A stretch of 64,000 nucleotides of DNA, taken from the NCBI GenBank assembly GCA_031308135.1, contig JAHLJT010009419.1, forward strand, positions 187,241,829 to 187,305,828. The letters run 5' to 3'. The first letter of the stretch is position 1. The number at the start of each line of letters is the position of its first letter. The notes under the pieces are model-generated. The model worked only from the letters and a program-made list of their open reading frames with translations. It did no database searches and had not been told where the DNA came from. The translations under genes and the position numbers were made by a program. This DNA is from Acheta domesticus. Taxonomy: Eukaryota; Arthropoda; Insecta; Orthoptera; Gryllidae. Of the stretch, positions 12,380 through 24,010 are shown piece by piece.

Positions 12380-12860
12380 TGAACAGATCCCCTGTTCCCT
12401 ATTCGTGACCAATGCAACGCAGCGCAGGTATAAATAGCTCTGAGCTACTTGCATTGAGTGTTGACTTGCACTCCCACCTCCCTCAGTAAATATAAGTTGC
12501 GAGAGTTGCCGAATACTGGCCACACTCACACGAACATCTAGGTCAGAAACAGCCACCGCAGAATTTCACCACTTCATTAGAATAGGAGCAAATCCGTTTT
12601 GTGCTGCCATTGGCTTGCTGCACCACCGTGAAAGCAGAATATCTCCATTTCATCCTAATGTTCTCCTTCCGTGTGAATTTGTTCAGTGAATTTGCTCAGG
12701 CCGTATCCATTTTCCAAAAAGCTACTATATTATCCTATTTTTTGTACTATTAATTTTTTCTCTCCGCTCACCAGTTTCTTTTACTTCCTCACTTACTATT
12801 TACGGAGTATAGAGAAAGCACTGTAATGCTGCTGAATAAAAGGGAAAAAAAAACTCGTAT
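12380..12860 (+). promoter_or_regulatory. TATA-box core promoter-like segment with downstream AATAAA
   Basis: TATAAATAG at 12429-12437 is a strong TATA consensus. It is followed by ATTGAGTG about 25-30 bases downstream and a C/A-rich leader-like stretch. AATAAA occurs near 12834, just before an A9 run. The order TATA box, about 400 bases, AATAAA resembles either a short transcription unit or the U3-R-U5 layout of a solo LTR. No partner repeat or terminal TG...CA pair was found, so the identity is open. Confidence 0.3.
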
Positions 12861-14560
12861 TGTGGCGCTACGATAATAGAAACTGTGGATAAATCTTTTA
12901 TATACAAGCCAGTAAATTACGTCTTCTTACACGTTGCGTCGCGACTTTAGGATCTACATTTCTGGGGTTTGGTGGGTGCCAACAATTGGTTGACAATCAA
13001 AACGTTTCTCTCTCTGTGGTCAACGCTAGCGCCTAAACCGTCCGACGATTTTCTCCAAAATTCATGTTCTTTGATCAATATGGCCGAACTCGAGACTGTG
13101 AATTTCAATACCAAATTTTGACCTGTGACTTTTGACTTTCTTTACGTGAAACCTTAATAACATTTGTTCTTCGAAAACAAGTAAGACAAATTAATGTGAC
13201 CAATTTTCATGCAGTTCTTAGTCTTGGTTGAGAAATGTGGTTTATTGAACTTCGTCTATGAAGTATGTGTCTTCGATTCGTAATCGTAAAAATTGTCCTT
13301 CCTTATCATCTATATACAAAGTGCTAGAAATACCAGTGTATCAGGAAAATATTCATTTAAATATTCCCTTCATATTCTGATACTGAACTACTAAATCTCG
13401 TCAACGAGTCGTTTTTTCACTTTGTAGACGGATAATAAAATACTTTCCTTTCAATACTCGTCGAGCCGTTTCCCTGCAATATTATAATCGAAGTGTAATG
13501 TTCCATATTAGTAAGTAGTTTAAAAAATATTGTTTATCTATTTTATTTATAGAATAAAAACGTAACTAAATCCGTTCATTCTGCTATAAATAGGGATACC
13601 ATTTGCTTCGTAATACATTTGTGTTCTTGTTTAATTTCTAAATTAAGAAAACTAAACTCTCCGGCTCATCGTATTGGATTGTATCGTCCAATTACTTATG
13701 TCTTTGCCAGTTTATGGAAAGATAAAGTCGGCGATTTCCACAGCGTAGGCTAATTGGCGTCGTCCAGGATACCTCTGAAAGTAACTTTATAGAAAAAACA
13801 CGTATGGAACTTCAAAGAAAACAATAATTTATTATAACTTCAAATGCAAAGACATGAAACCATCACGACATAAATAGTCTAAAAATTATTAAAACCGTAA
13901 TTTAGCTAATTACTCTCCTACTCTATCTGCATTAACATAATAAAATTCAAATATCTAATCCTAAAAACTAATCTAATATACAACACCAGAATTTCGATTC
14001 CCTAGTTTCCCTAATAAATATTAATGTCAATTCACGTTTGTGCCCATATTTGAACGTTTAAAAAACCTTGACATCGCCTTGTTACTCACGCTATTGTTTT
14101 GAATACTCGGCGTCGTAATTTTGTTCTCGATATTTTGTCGTATTAACACCACTTCAATCTTCCATTAATTGTTTATGAAACTATCTCCCTTCCGAACGCT
14201 GTTATACTACGTATCCGTAACGCTGTCCGCAAGCATGCGCCCTCGCTCGAAAGATCGGAGCTCTCGATCTTTGATGTGCAAAGCGAGCGATCCACATTCT
14301 CAATGGTTGTTTAATTTTCCCTACTGAGCAGTACATTTACACCATGGAAACTCTCAGGATATCTAGTGACGCTTGCTTGACATTCTGTTTCCGTCTTTGT
14401 GCGTCCTCGGCCAAGTCGTCATTTCTTGTTATCTGTCAGCCAACACCAGATGATTCCATCATGTCCATGCACATTCTTTATGGTTTTACACATTAGTATT
14501 AAGTATATTTCTTCCTTTTAATTATCACACTTTGTTATCTTTCACAATATAATCTTTATC
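12861..14560. other. AT-rich DNA, no gene; nested inverted repeat near 14.26 kb
   Basis: No frame over 60 codons is recognisable. At 14243-14290 a near-perfect palindrome, AAAGATCGGAGCTCTCGATCTTT reading outward from its centre, is flanked by TCGCTCG and GCGAGCGA, giving a nested inverted repeat. GC-richer unique patches lie at 13700-13770 and 14200-14300. Confidence 0.45.
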
Positions 14561-14861
14561 ATTATGAATCATGCATTTTCTTGCATTACCACAAGTCAAT
14601 CTATCGCCTCCACTCCTCCACACTTTTCACAGAGTTGAACTTTCAACACAATCATCCTACTCCAACCTGCTGCCAACACATCTGATTCCTGACCATTTTC
14701 TCTTCACACTTTGCGATACCTCTCTCAAAGCCGCCCTCAGTTCCTCCCCTATCGCTTTTCCTCATTCTCTGCGCTTCCGCCATTCCGGCCTCGCCATCAT
14801 CATCCTCCCATCATCACGGTCATCCTGTTCTCATCCTCCCCCACATTGTCCTCTCCTACTC

Positions 14862-15178
14862 TAACTCCTAACTGGTCACCCGGCATGTGTGCTAGTGTAT
14901 GCATGTGTGTGTGTAAGAGGTGAGGATAGGACGAGGAAGAGGATGGAAAGATCGCGCGCGGTCCATGACAGATTTGTTATGGTACGGTATTCGCCTGGTG
15001 TTGATCAGAAAAGCCTTGGAAAACTACCGATCAGAGCAGCCGGCCGCTAGAATTCTCCTCCAAACATCGGCTGAATTCGACTTAGCCATCTGGTGTCGAA
15101 AATATTGCCAAAGTCGGGACTCGAACCTAGGTCCTAGGATCTTCCGGTCAGAGGCTCTGCAGTGACATCAGTTGAAGG
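14862..15178 (-). mobile_element. SINE A copy, head half plus part of body
   Basis: Antisense copy with GTAAGAGGTGAGGATAGGAC, AACTACCGATCAGAGCAGCC, CTAGAATTCTCCTCC, GTCGGGACTCGAACCTAGG and GTGACATCAGTTGA. The complement of GGTTCGAGTCCCGAC is a textbook RNA polymerase III B box, the clearest tRNA-derived feature of the family. The copy abuts the C-rich minisatellite. Confidence 0.85.
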
Positions 15179-15251
15179 CTTCAGCCTTCTCCCGGTTTCT
15201 TTTCCTCCACATATTTGGTGCGCAGACACCACGTCCACCACATCTACCAAG

Positions 15252-16097
15252 ACCCCTCCGCCCCTCCGTCCCTCCGTCCCTCCGTCCCTCCGTCCCCTCC
15301 GCCCCTCCGCCCCTCCGCCCCTCCGCCCCTCCGCCCCTCCGCCCCTCCGCCCCTCCGCCCCTCCGCCCCTCCGCCCCTCCGCCCCTCCGCCCCTCCGCCC
15401 CTCCGCCCCTCCGCCCCCTCCGCCCCATCCGCCCCTCCGCCCCTCCGCCCCTCCGCCCCTCCGCCCCTCGCCCCTCCGCCCCTCCGCCCCTCCGCCCCTC
15501 TGCCCCTCCGCCCCCTCCGCCCCCTCCGCCTCCTCCGCCCCCTCCGCCCCCTCCGCCCCCTACGCCCCCTCCGCCCCCTCCGCCCCCTCCGCCCCATCCG
15601 CCCCTCCGCCCCTCCGCCCCTCCGCCCCTCCGCCCCTCCGCCCCTCCGCCCCCTCCGCCCCCGCCCCCCCTGCCCCTCCGCCCCTCCGCCCCTCCGCCCC
15701 TCTGCCCCTACGCCCTCCGCCCCTCCTCCCCCTCCGCCCCGCCCCCTCCGCCCCCTTCGCCCCCTCCGCCCCTCGCCCCCTCCGCCCCCGCCCCCTCCGC
15801 CCCCTCCGCCCCTCCGCCCCTCCGCCCCTCCGCCCCTCCGCCCCTCCGCCCCTCCGCCCCTCTGCCCCTCCGCCCCTCCGTCCCTCCTCCCCCTCCGCCC
15901 CCGCCCCCCTCCGCCCCCTTCGCCCCCTCCGCCCCTCCGCCCCCTTCGCCCCCTCCGCCCCTCCGCCCCTACGCCCCCTCCGCCCCCTCCGCCCCTCCTC
16001 CCCCTCCGCCCCCGCCCCCTCCGCCCCCTTCGCCCCCCTCCGCCCCTCCGCCCCCTCCGCCCCCCGCCCCCTCCGCCCCCGCCCCCTCCGCCCCCTT
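15252..16097 (+). repeat. CCCCTCCG/CCCCCTCCG minisatellite
   Basis: About 845 bases of 8-9-base units (CCCCTCCG with CCCCCTCCG, CCCCTTCG and CCCATCCG variants). Every frame is open on both strands, giving APPPLRPS-type frames of up to 437 codons that are artefacts. The minus strand is GGGGCGGAGGGG-like over the whole array, which is very favourable for stacked G-quadruplexes. Unit-length mixing (8 and 9) and blocks of a single variant suggest local expansions. Confidence 0.97.
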
Positions 16098-16099
16098 CT

Positions 16100-16520
16100 C
16101 AATCGTCCGGCCTCCATCCACCGTCTCCCCCGCCCTCCGTCACCCCCCACTCTCCGTCTCCCTCCACCCGTCAGGGCGCTCGCGATCCAATTTCCAACAG
16201 ATTTTCCGCGCCTCCTTGTTTTCAGTCGGGCCGCGAGCTGAAGGGCCGCGCCGGGTGGGAGCGGGGCGGGGCAGGGTGGGGCGCGGGGCCGGATGCCGCG
16301 AATATCGCCCCGCGCTCGGCGCCTCATCGGCTGCGGCGGGAGATCAAGAGCGCGCCGGGGGGGAGGGGGCGGAAGGAAGGCGGGCAGAAGCCAGTTGTTT
16401 AGCTCCGGACGGGCCCGAGGAGATAGAATATTCCGCGCGTCTGAGCGGGTGCGTTCGCTCGAGGGCCTTTGTGGCTGAACGTTAGTTTGCGGCCCGTCCA
16501 TTTGCAACTACTGTGCTAAC
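16100..16520. promoter_or_regulatory. CpG-rich core bordering the C-rich minisatellite
   Basis: Unique GC/CpG-rich sequence with interspersed motifs such as GCCGCGAATATCGCCCCG and GAGATAGAATATTCCGCGCG. It is adjacent to the array on its left. Frames here are extensions of minisatellite frames. A regulatory function is inferred only from composition. Confidence 0.3.
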
Positions 16521-17430
16521 GTCCGCGAGGGCTTTGTAGACAACTCAGCGATAGTGTATCACAATGAAATTCATATTACGTAAAGTATTTGTTTTCTGGG
16601 GAAAAGCATACGTACAGAAAAAGAAAGACACGTTTCGCGTAGTATTTTTAGCATGTTTCCCTTCATGCAGAGACGGCGTGCAATGCGAGATACGTTTTAG
16701 TACACGCGTCCTTTTTTCATTTACTCTGAGAGCAATCATTATGACTCGTGGAAAACTGGATTGTCGTTGACCAAAAGCACATATGGAAATGAGTAGTACG
16801 CGAAAAGAAAAGAAAAATGCAAACATGTTTTTTAATAATCTATGCGGGAAACAAAACAAAATAATTTTTAGTGCAAGAAAAATATTTATTGGCTCTGCAG
16901 AAAGACGTGAAGAATGTAACGCTTGATCCACGCGTGAATTCATATGTATAATGAACCCAAATGTGGGAATGGCTCCCGAGTAAAGTATCAAAATATATTC
17001 GTATGTAGAAAGTGTCCCAAGATTAGGTGTAAAAATTGGAAACAAGGGAGAAAAAGCTATTTATGTGAATCTTTTGTCGATCTGTAAATACTGCTTGAAC
17101 GAGGCGCACCTAGAGACACACACTTCCATGATTCGGTACATACGCAAGACCTTCAAGGAAAAGAACCACCGGTCGTCATGGCAGAAGGCAGTTATGGTTG
17201 ATCCTCGTAGTCAGCCAAATATCAAAGGTCTGCCTGTATGTACTGACACAATAGCCTCTGACGGGAGAACTTCCAGTGGCGTCCTTGCGGCCTTGGGTTA
17301 AGGCGTATGAGTGATGTAGCACATTGGTATCCCTACGCCATATTCTGTTCTTTTCAACCCGAGAAGAGAGCTTTCTCATCGTCACACAGCAACATATACT
17401 GGGAACATTGCAAGAAAAACGCACATTACA
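16521..17430. other. Unannotated DNA; one 166-codon minus-strand frame
   Basis: The minus-strand frame at 16545-17045 is the longest frame in the window outside repeats and transposons. Its composition is mixed (FFFSFRVLLISICAF in the middle) and I recognise no domain. It could be chance or an exon of an unknown gene. The rest holds short frames only. Confidence 0.3.
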
Positions 17431-17435
17431 ATGTA

Positions 17436-17512
17436 CCCCGAACGGGAATTGAACCCGGGATCGCGTCTTGGAAAACGAGCAGACCGCCCAGTGAGTTACC
17501 CGTGGGGCAGTC
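17436..17512 (-). repeat. tRNA-like SINE head or tRNA pseudogene
   Basis: On the minus strand the order is a GTAACTCACTGGGCGG A-box-like D arm, an anticodon-arm region, then GATCCCGGGTTCAATTCCCG, a consensus T arm and B box. The acceptor stem does not close cleanly and downstream sequence continues without a terminator run. A SINE head or tRNA pseudogene therefore fits better than a working tRNA. Confidence 0.55.
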
Positions 17513-17667
17513 AGCCATTGTAGTTTACTGGAAAGTAAGAGGACACTGGGGGAACATGATGGATGAACCACTGCGGGAAGAATGGTTGATGTAGTAGCGA
17601 ATTGTAACGGCAGTAGTAGCGGCTGATAAAGTCAAGTGATATGAATTTTGTAGCGGAGGATATATTT

Positions 17668-17828
17668 CAGTAAACCTCATTAACACGAATTACAAGGCAT
17701 CACAGTAACCGGTGTTCATATTACAAAACATTCTTGTGATACTATTATTGCACATACCCGAATTACTTTGTTTCCTTGCTGGGAACGCTGTTCGTGCTAC
17801 GTGAGTTCGTGCTAACGATGGCTTACTG
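17668..17828. mobile_element. Tigger/pogo-like MITE
   Basis: About 161 bases with matching ends. The left end is CAGTAAACCTCATTAACACG, and the right end read in reverse complement is CAGTAAGCCATCGTTAGCAC. CAGT termini with this TIR type and TA targets are known for pogo/Tigger elements. The right flank is TA and the left is TT. A related copy lies at 27664-27845. No transposase is present. Confidence 0.6.
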
Positions 17829-17944
17829 TACTTGTTCTGGCAGGAGTGGTGAGTAAAACCAGTCGGAGCACCAGTAGAGGCGATAACACGAAGGTTCACA
17901 ACCCGTTGTCTTGGTAATAGAATAGGTTTCAGGTAGTGACCCAG

Positions 17945-18260
17945 CGCATATTACATGAGGGCGGCGCGGGGGCGGCTCGGGGGCGGTGCGGGGGCGGCGC
18001 GGGGTGTTGGGGGCGGCGCGGGGCGGAGCGGTGAGAGAGCGAAGGATTAATCCGAGCCGCTGTCCCCTGGCGGATATTGCGCGCGCTGCCTGGGTCGCAT
18101 CAAGAAATCATTAGCGCGCAGGTAGCGCCAATATCGGGGTGCGAACCCAGCCCCGCGGCCGCGCCTGGCGCAGCACGCGTGCGGTGCGTGTGCGTGTGAG
18201 TGCGTATAGAGGAGGCAGGAAGGGAGGCGTGGAAGCCGTAGGTGGAGAGAAGAACGACGT
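17945..18260. promoter_or_regulatory. CpG island with GGGGGCGGCGCG repeats
   Basis: It begins with a short degenerate array of GGGGGCGGCGCG units (17955-18030). Unique CpG-rich sequence follows with AAGGATTAATCCG (containing GGATTA, a Bicoid/Otx-type site, as an inverted pair) and AAATCATTAGCGCGC. Candidate regulatory island; motif readings are by eye. Confidence 0.35.
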
Positions 18261-20185
18261 AGACAGAATTTTGCTCCCCATCCAGGAAATGCTTCGGAGA
18301 GGCGCCGAGACTTGTACTTCATCCTGTATTTTGAAAATAGAATGAATAGGAATTCATTGCTATTCATTGTTAGCCTTGCTATTCAGTATTCATTGCTGGC
18401 ATTGAATGCTGTTAATAAAATCTTGAAGTTTCACTTTCCTTCATGGAAATAAGAAACAATTGAGAGAAAAAACTATATTGAGTTATATTAAAATAATGAA
18501 TTGAGCGTAAATAATATTTGAATCTCATTTTGTCCATATCGCTGTTCATTGGATTTGATCCAAAAATCAAATATATTATTTGGCCAACGTTTTGGAGTTT
18601 TATTTCGTTATCTTCAGGGCTGAATTTATCACAGTACGGTTTGAACAAAATATCAACTAATACACTACACTACACTAACACCACACAATAACAATGACGC
18701 ATATAAAGAAAACACACACACATACAAAAGAATTAGAAAGCAAAACAACCCAAAATGATCATAATTTACTAGGGCGAGGAAAATTACAATATATAAACAT
18801 TATAATACACTGGACCACCCATGCCACATGGGCTGGCATGATTTTTCTGAAATAATTTTGTGCTCTTTTGGAAGCGCTAAGTAGAAGAAAATATTAAATA
18901 TTTATATGTACAATAACCTAGTAGTTTTGTAAGTAATTCTTACTCCGTATAAAGGTTTGACTGTTATGAGAACGCAACAAAACTGTACATGTCTAGTTAT
19001 TAAAAGTATTTGTTTTCGAATAAGTGGTTATTGTTTTTCTCTAGAACAATAATTTAGTCTTCAAAATAAATATTTTTCATTTATTCAATATAAAAATAAA
19101 TTAGCAACTTTCTTGAGATGTGAGCATTTATAATTCACAGCAACTTTTGTTATTTCATCGCATCACGTTTTTGAACAAGTTATATTCACTGATGGGAGAG
19201 CACGTTATCTACCATACACGACGCAGTATGGTGGGTAAGATCAAATTTGTTTACAATTTCCCTTGAGAAACATTAGTGTAGAGAGTGACAATATTACTCC
19301 AATAAGAACATTAGAAGAATGCAAAAAAAATCTCAACTTTCTAGAAGAACGCGGTTTTCAATTTGTTGAAAATGTGTTACACCTAGACTTCAGATTCATT
19401 GTACAATGAGAGTCCTGAGTTAAAAAGGAAAGAAGTTGATGGCCCTGGAAACATGAAAAACTCTCGTAAAAATCTGTTCCTTTCATCGCTCTCGTCTTTG
19501 TCTGTTCCTTTTTTCTTATCCGATATGGCTCAGCGACATCCATCCACATGCATCTGGACTCTCTGCTGAGAATGTACAATGTTAATACTTTAGAGAAAAT
19601 CTATAAATAAGGAGATTAGGGAATTATTAATACGCTTTAAGTATATAATCCTATTTACAAACATTTACTCCAATGCATTCTGCAAGCGTTTTTCTGGAAT
19701 TCAGGTACTATGACACGTATTACAATAATAATAATTTAATTACCTTGATGAACTCTACCACAACCAAAATAACTGTCACAAGAAAATCTGTATTTCATAT
19801 TTTAAATATCAAATGTGTTGATTGACTCCAATATTATTCAAATTCAACATTTTTCTTTCTTGTTTCTTGTTATTTTGGTTTTTCGATATTTTATATAAAT
19901 ATTCAACATTTTGACGATTACATTATTTTTAATACTATATAAACAATTATATTTTTATGAAACTCTTTGGAAAAAATAAAAAACATTTAAAATTACTGTT
20001 TTTATGTATACACAATTGTGAAATAATGGTACCATATATTGTAAATACACTGCGTGCGTGATATCACGAAGAATCTACTAAAATGCCAATGGATCTAGTA
20101 GATCGTTTGACATTAGAGAGTAAACTAGTCTTACTCCTTGAGCAAATTTTGTAGACGGTTTCGTAAAACACCTCCAGGTTTCTTC
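18261..20185. other. AT-rich DNA, no gene; possible Penelope-type terminal fragment
   Basis: Short frames only. Around 18570-18630 the segment GGCCAACGTTTTGGAG, followed by TTCGTTATCTTCAGGGCTG, resembles the 'fold and TCTTCAGG' termini of Penelope-like elements. Similar fragments occur near 45555 and 47095. A CATGCC...GGCATG small hairpin lies near 18818. Confidence 0.35.
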
Positions 20186-20189
20186 ATTC

Positions 20190-21270
20190 ATGCGTAGTGT
20201 TGGCAGCGCTATTCAGGGCAGTCCCTTGAAGCTCGAGAGCGAGTTAACAATTCCACGCGCAACTCTTGCCCCTCTCGGGAATGTCGGCGTCGTGATGCAG
20301 ACGTCTCTCTCCCCCACCCACTTGGCCTTTCTCGCTCACCCACTTACCAACTCTTCCTCTCCCCTTCCCACCCTCTCAGCCTCTCCCACACGCACCCAAC
20401 CTTCTGCCAACCTTAAGAACCCAACCTTCTGCTTTCCCGCCCTCTCGGTCTCCCTACATACCCTACCCCATCCCACCCACCTTGCCGCCCTTCCAGCTCT
20501 CGGCCTCCAACCTTCCTACCCTCTCAGCTTCTCGCCGTCCCACCCTCTCAGCCTCCCCCACACACCTTACCAACCCATCCTCTCGCCCTTCCGCTCTCTT
20601 GGCCCCTAGTCGTTCCACCCTCTCAGCGTCTCTCCTTCTCACCTTCTCAGCCTCCCCGACACATCCTCCTTACCAACCTACGCTCCCTCCCTTCCTCTCT
20701 CTCGACCTCCCTGCCTTCCAACTCTCTCCGCCTCTCGCCTTCCAAACGTCTCAGCCTCCCAAGCTCACTCGTCAGCCTCTCAGCTTCCAGCCGTCCCACC
20801 CGCAAAGACATTCTGCCTCTCAGCCTCCATCCCTCTCATCTTCCCTCCTTCTAAACGTTACTCCCTCTCCGCGTCCCTCCCTCCCTACCTCTCTTTCATC
20901 CTGTCGACATCATAATCTTCTTTCCACTCACAGCCCTGATCTCCCGCCAATTCAGTCTCGTATTCTCTCATCCGCTCGCCCAACCATCCGCCCTTCTCAC
21001 CCTCTCTTTGGATCCGCCGTCAGCAAAGAGAATGGAAACATAAACGAAGGCTCTCTTCTCTGCGCGATGCTCCTTGGTAATGGACGCGCGCTGTTCAAAC
21101 GGAGATAATGAATAGCGCCTCTCGTGCGTGTTTATTTGAGGCGTTTATCGCGCCGGGCGAGGAAATCAAGACGCCGCGTTAGCGCGTCGTTCGCTGCCCT
21201 TGGAGGGCCATTTCGCGTTTCAGATGTCGGATTGCGTCCGCGTTTTCTCCCTTCATCCCTCATACGTCGC
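20190..21270 (+). repeat. C/T-rich array (CTCTCAGCCTCCC units) between two GC-rich unique flanks
   Basis: Plus-strand pyrimidine-rich degenerate units (ACCCTCTCAGCCTCTCC, about 25-50 bases) fill 20300-21005. GC/CpG-rich unique sequence precedes (20190-20300) and follows (21010-21270), the latter with GAGATAATGAATAGCG. Long Ser/Pro frames (139 and 208 codons) track the array and are rejected as genes. Confidence 0.75.
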
Positions 21271-21360
21271 CGCACGCGCTTCGTGACCTAAACAATCTGG
21301 CTTCACGTCTCCTTGACCTCTCGGTTGTTACTCCTTCACTTTGCCATATTCTTGCGTAGT

Positions 21361-21596
21361 CAGTGTTGTCAAGGTCGATGTCACAAGCGGGAGTCCGTGG
21401 CACGAGTGCCACGACGAAATCACCCCTCCACGCAGTTCATTACCCCGCCACCAGAGACAACGCTATCCGTAATGTAAAACGGCGAGGTTACTAATAGTTT
21501 CCTTTCCCTAACGCTAGTTGCACAGAGAAGCTCGTGGCATGCTACGGAGCCACGACGCGTGCCACTGCCACCAGTAGAAGACCTTGACAGCACAGA
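21361..21596. mobile_element. hAT-like MITE candidate
   Basis: About 236 bases with imperfect terminal inverted repeats. The left end is CAGTGTTGTCAAGGTC, and the right end in reverse complement is CTGTGCTGTCAAGGTC. CAGTG-type termini are typical of hAT elements. The 8-base flanks do not match, so the target duplication is decayed or the call is wrong. A subterminal 18-base inverted repeat, CGTGGCAC-GA-GTGCCACG, sits at the left. Confidence 0.45.
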
Positions 21597-22440
21597 ATTA
21601 AATGGTACATGCTTGTCCACAGCTTAGTGGCTGGTATGAATCAATTGTATTTACCGTAGCACTCCCTCATTTTGGAACATTCTTTCTCTCATTCCGTCCC
21701 TAAATCCTCTCTCTCTCTCTCTCTTCTCTCGATTTGCGTCTTCTCCCCTGTTTACTCCTAGTCTTGGCAATCGAAATATGGCACCGATTCCTCTTGACCT
21801 TTTGGCTACTATTCCATCTCGCATTTCTTTTGCTGACGTACGTTGCCCTCTCGGTTGTAGGTTGTCTATCAATTTAAGCCTTCATTATCATTATGACATA
21901 CTTCTCATCACCTCACTTCCATTTTACTACGAGTCCTATGTAACTTCTACCATGTCGCTGCTTTACAATATAATTGGTATGATTTGCGTAAGTTTTGTCA
22001 CAGCTTCGAAACTGAGTTAAATTATCTTACGGGTTTCCTGACACTGTCTAGTAAATGCAAATATTTTATAACTGGATTACTTCGGGTGTTGTTACGCATT
22101 CAAATTTCCTTACGCTACAACATGAATTTTATCATTTCTTGAAATCCATTCTAGTTTGCATCTCTTTCCTCTCTAAACTACACAGGCCTATTTCGCTTTC
22201 TAATTCAGCTCTACACCACAATTATGCATATTTCATTACAATAGCACATCGCGATGTTAATTGCTTCCAAATACAATATCGCAGTTCACGGACATATCTT
22301 CGCCCGTAGAACAAATTCCGCTCTCACTTCCACTGCATCATCGTACCAGCGCCATTTCCTACTACAAACGTTAATCTTAGCCCCTTCCTACATTTCAACC
22401 CAACTGCCTCATGAACACTTTCATTTCATCGCGCGTTATT
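21597..22440. other. Unannotated DNA, no gene seen
   Basis: A short (CT)n run lies near 21709-21727. Otherwise AT-rich sequence with frames under 85 codons and no recognisable domain. Confidence 0.5.
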
Positions 22441-24010
22441 TCCTCACCCCTTGAGCGAGCGTTCATTTCTCTGCTCGTCGCGTCCGCCTCCCCTTTGCCA
22501 CCATCATGTGGCTATCCCCCTGCCACATCACGTACCGCCTCAAACCTCGCCTCATATTTCCGCGTTGCCTGTCTCATGTTGTCCCGCCTTGTCGTGTCAC
22601 GAGTTGCCCTTTCCGCTTCGCATCAAACTATCCCACCTGACGTCGCTCTGCCTTAAGTCCCTAGATACAGAGAGTAGCGTAACCGCCGCCATTTAATATC
22701 CTCTCACTCGATAAACCCCGTCAGGAAACAATCAGAAACTCAAGGAAAATTCTCACAATTGGTGACATTATGAAGATTTTCTAGAATATTAATATTGGTG
22801 TGGGGTAGATTCATGGTTCTCAACATAGAGAATACGACACAGTTTGCAATTCTGCTGACGGCTGGACATAAAATGGTGAGATCGGTGGAACAATGGAATG
22901 CGGTACTTTCTATTTGTAGGGACTCCAGCCGTGCCCCGCCATACGCGGCCTGTCTATTTACATACTACCCAGTATCATCCCGCGTCATGTTGTTCCACCT
23001 CGGATCACCCTGTCACACTTCATGACGCCCTGTCCCGCCACGCGCTATCCTGTCCCGGCTCGCACCACCCTGTCCTACCGCCCTGTACGCCTCGCACCAC
23101 CTTGTCCCTCCAAACGCCTTTCTGTCCCGACTGGCATCACCGTGTATCGCCACGCGTCGTGCTGTCCCGTCTTGTATTATTTTGCCCCCCCCCCCTTCCG
23201 CACAGATCTCGTACCATCCGTTTCACTTCAGCTCACTCAGCCCAGCTCCGCGACGGTTCGTCCCATTATGTTCCGTCCTGCAGGCCTCGAAGTGAGCTGC
23301 CCAATCCTGCCCACTTGGTCTCCCCCCCCCCGTGCCATTCCGCTCAACGCTTCTCAACGTCCCGCCTCTTCCCAGGATGTTTTTCCTTCACGCCGTTCGT
23401 TCTGTCCTGCCGATCCACGTCCCCGACAAATACACTTGTACCCCGCTCTGCTCCGCGTCTTCTCAATTTCCCTACTTCATTGCAGCACACAACCATCCAG
23501 CCCTACCCCTTCCCTTCCTCCAGTTCCCGCTCTGCTGCCTCGGTCCGCCTCGCGATATTTCATTCCGCGCCCCCTCGCTCGTCACTCTTCCTTGCGCCAC
23601 CCAGTCAACGATACCCGCGTCGTCCGCGACTCGTCCCTCCCCACCCCACCTCTCTCCTCATCCCCCGCCCTGGCCCGCCTCATCCCACCTCGCCTAGTAC
23701 CTCCACTATCGTCCGGCCTCGCGATATTTCGCTCCTCTCCTCCTCGCTCGTCCCCCTTCCCGCGCCTCCCAGTTTTCCGTTCCGTCTGCCCCACCCTTCC
23801 CCTCATCCCCCACCCTGGCCCACCTCGTCCCACCTTGCCTAGTCCCCCGCTCGTCCCGCCACGCGATATTTCGCTACTCTCGCCCTAGCTCGTCCACCTT
23901 CCCGCGCCTCCCAGTTCTCCGTTCCGTCCACGCTTCACCTCGCCTCGCCTTGCCTCGCCACGCCACCCCCCACCCACCCCCCGCTGCGCTTCGCCTCGCT
24001 CCGCCCCGCC
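22440..24010 (+). repeat. C-rich degenerate tandem region with CGCGATATTTCGCT units
   Basis: C-rich plus-strand sequence. The segment 22950-23180 repeats CCCTGTCCCG(C/A)-type units of about 25-30 bases. In 23540-23940, longer units share GCCTCGCGATATTTC (starts near 23551, 23720 and 23862), CGCTCGTCC and CCTCCCAGTT(C/T)TCCGTTCCG. Overlapping Pro/Ser/Arg frames of up to 314 codons on the plus strand are artefacts of this array. It runs into the 24.0-24.6 kb CpG island. Confidence 0.75.

Noticed and set aside
12861..12990. LTR primer-binding site confirming an LTR retrotransposon
   Set aside because: TGG-initial strings occur, but no second LTR, no TG...CA ends and no gag/pol coding sequence are visible.
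15162..16507. Proline-rich ORFs of 359-437 codons (and a 315-codon minus-strand ORF)
   Set aside because: They lie in the CCCCTCCG minisatellite, where all frames on both strands are open; repeat periodicity explains the length.
16545..17045. 166-codon minus-strand host gene
   Set aside because: No recognised domain, no codon periodicity obvious by eye and no supporting exon; left as an unassigned frame.
17436..17512. Functional tRNA gene
   Set aside because: T arm and B box are good, but the acceptor stem and anticodon arm do not form a clean cloverleaf and no terminator run follows.
22898..23888. 314- and 288-codon overlapping Ser/Pro/Arg ORFs
   Set aside because: Two overlapping frames in C-rich degenerate tandem DNA; composition-driven.
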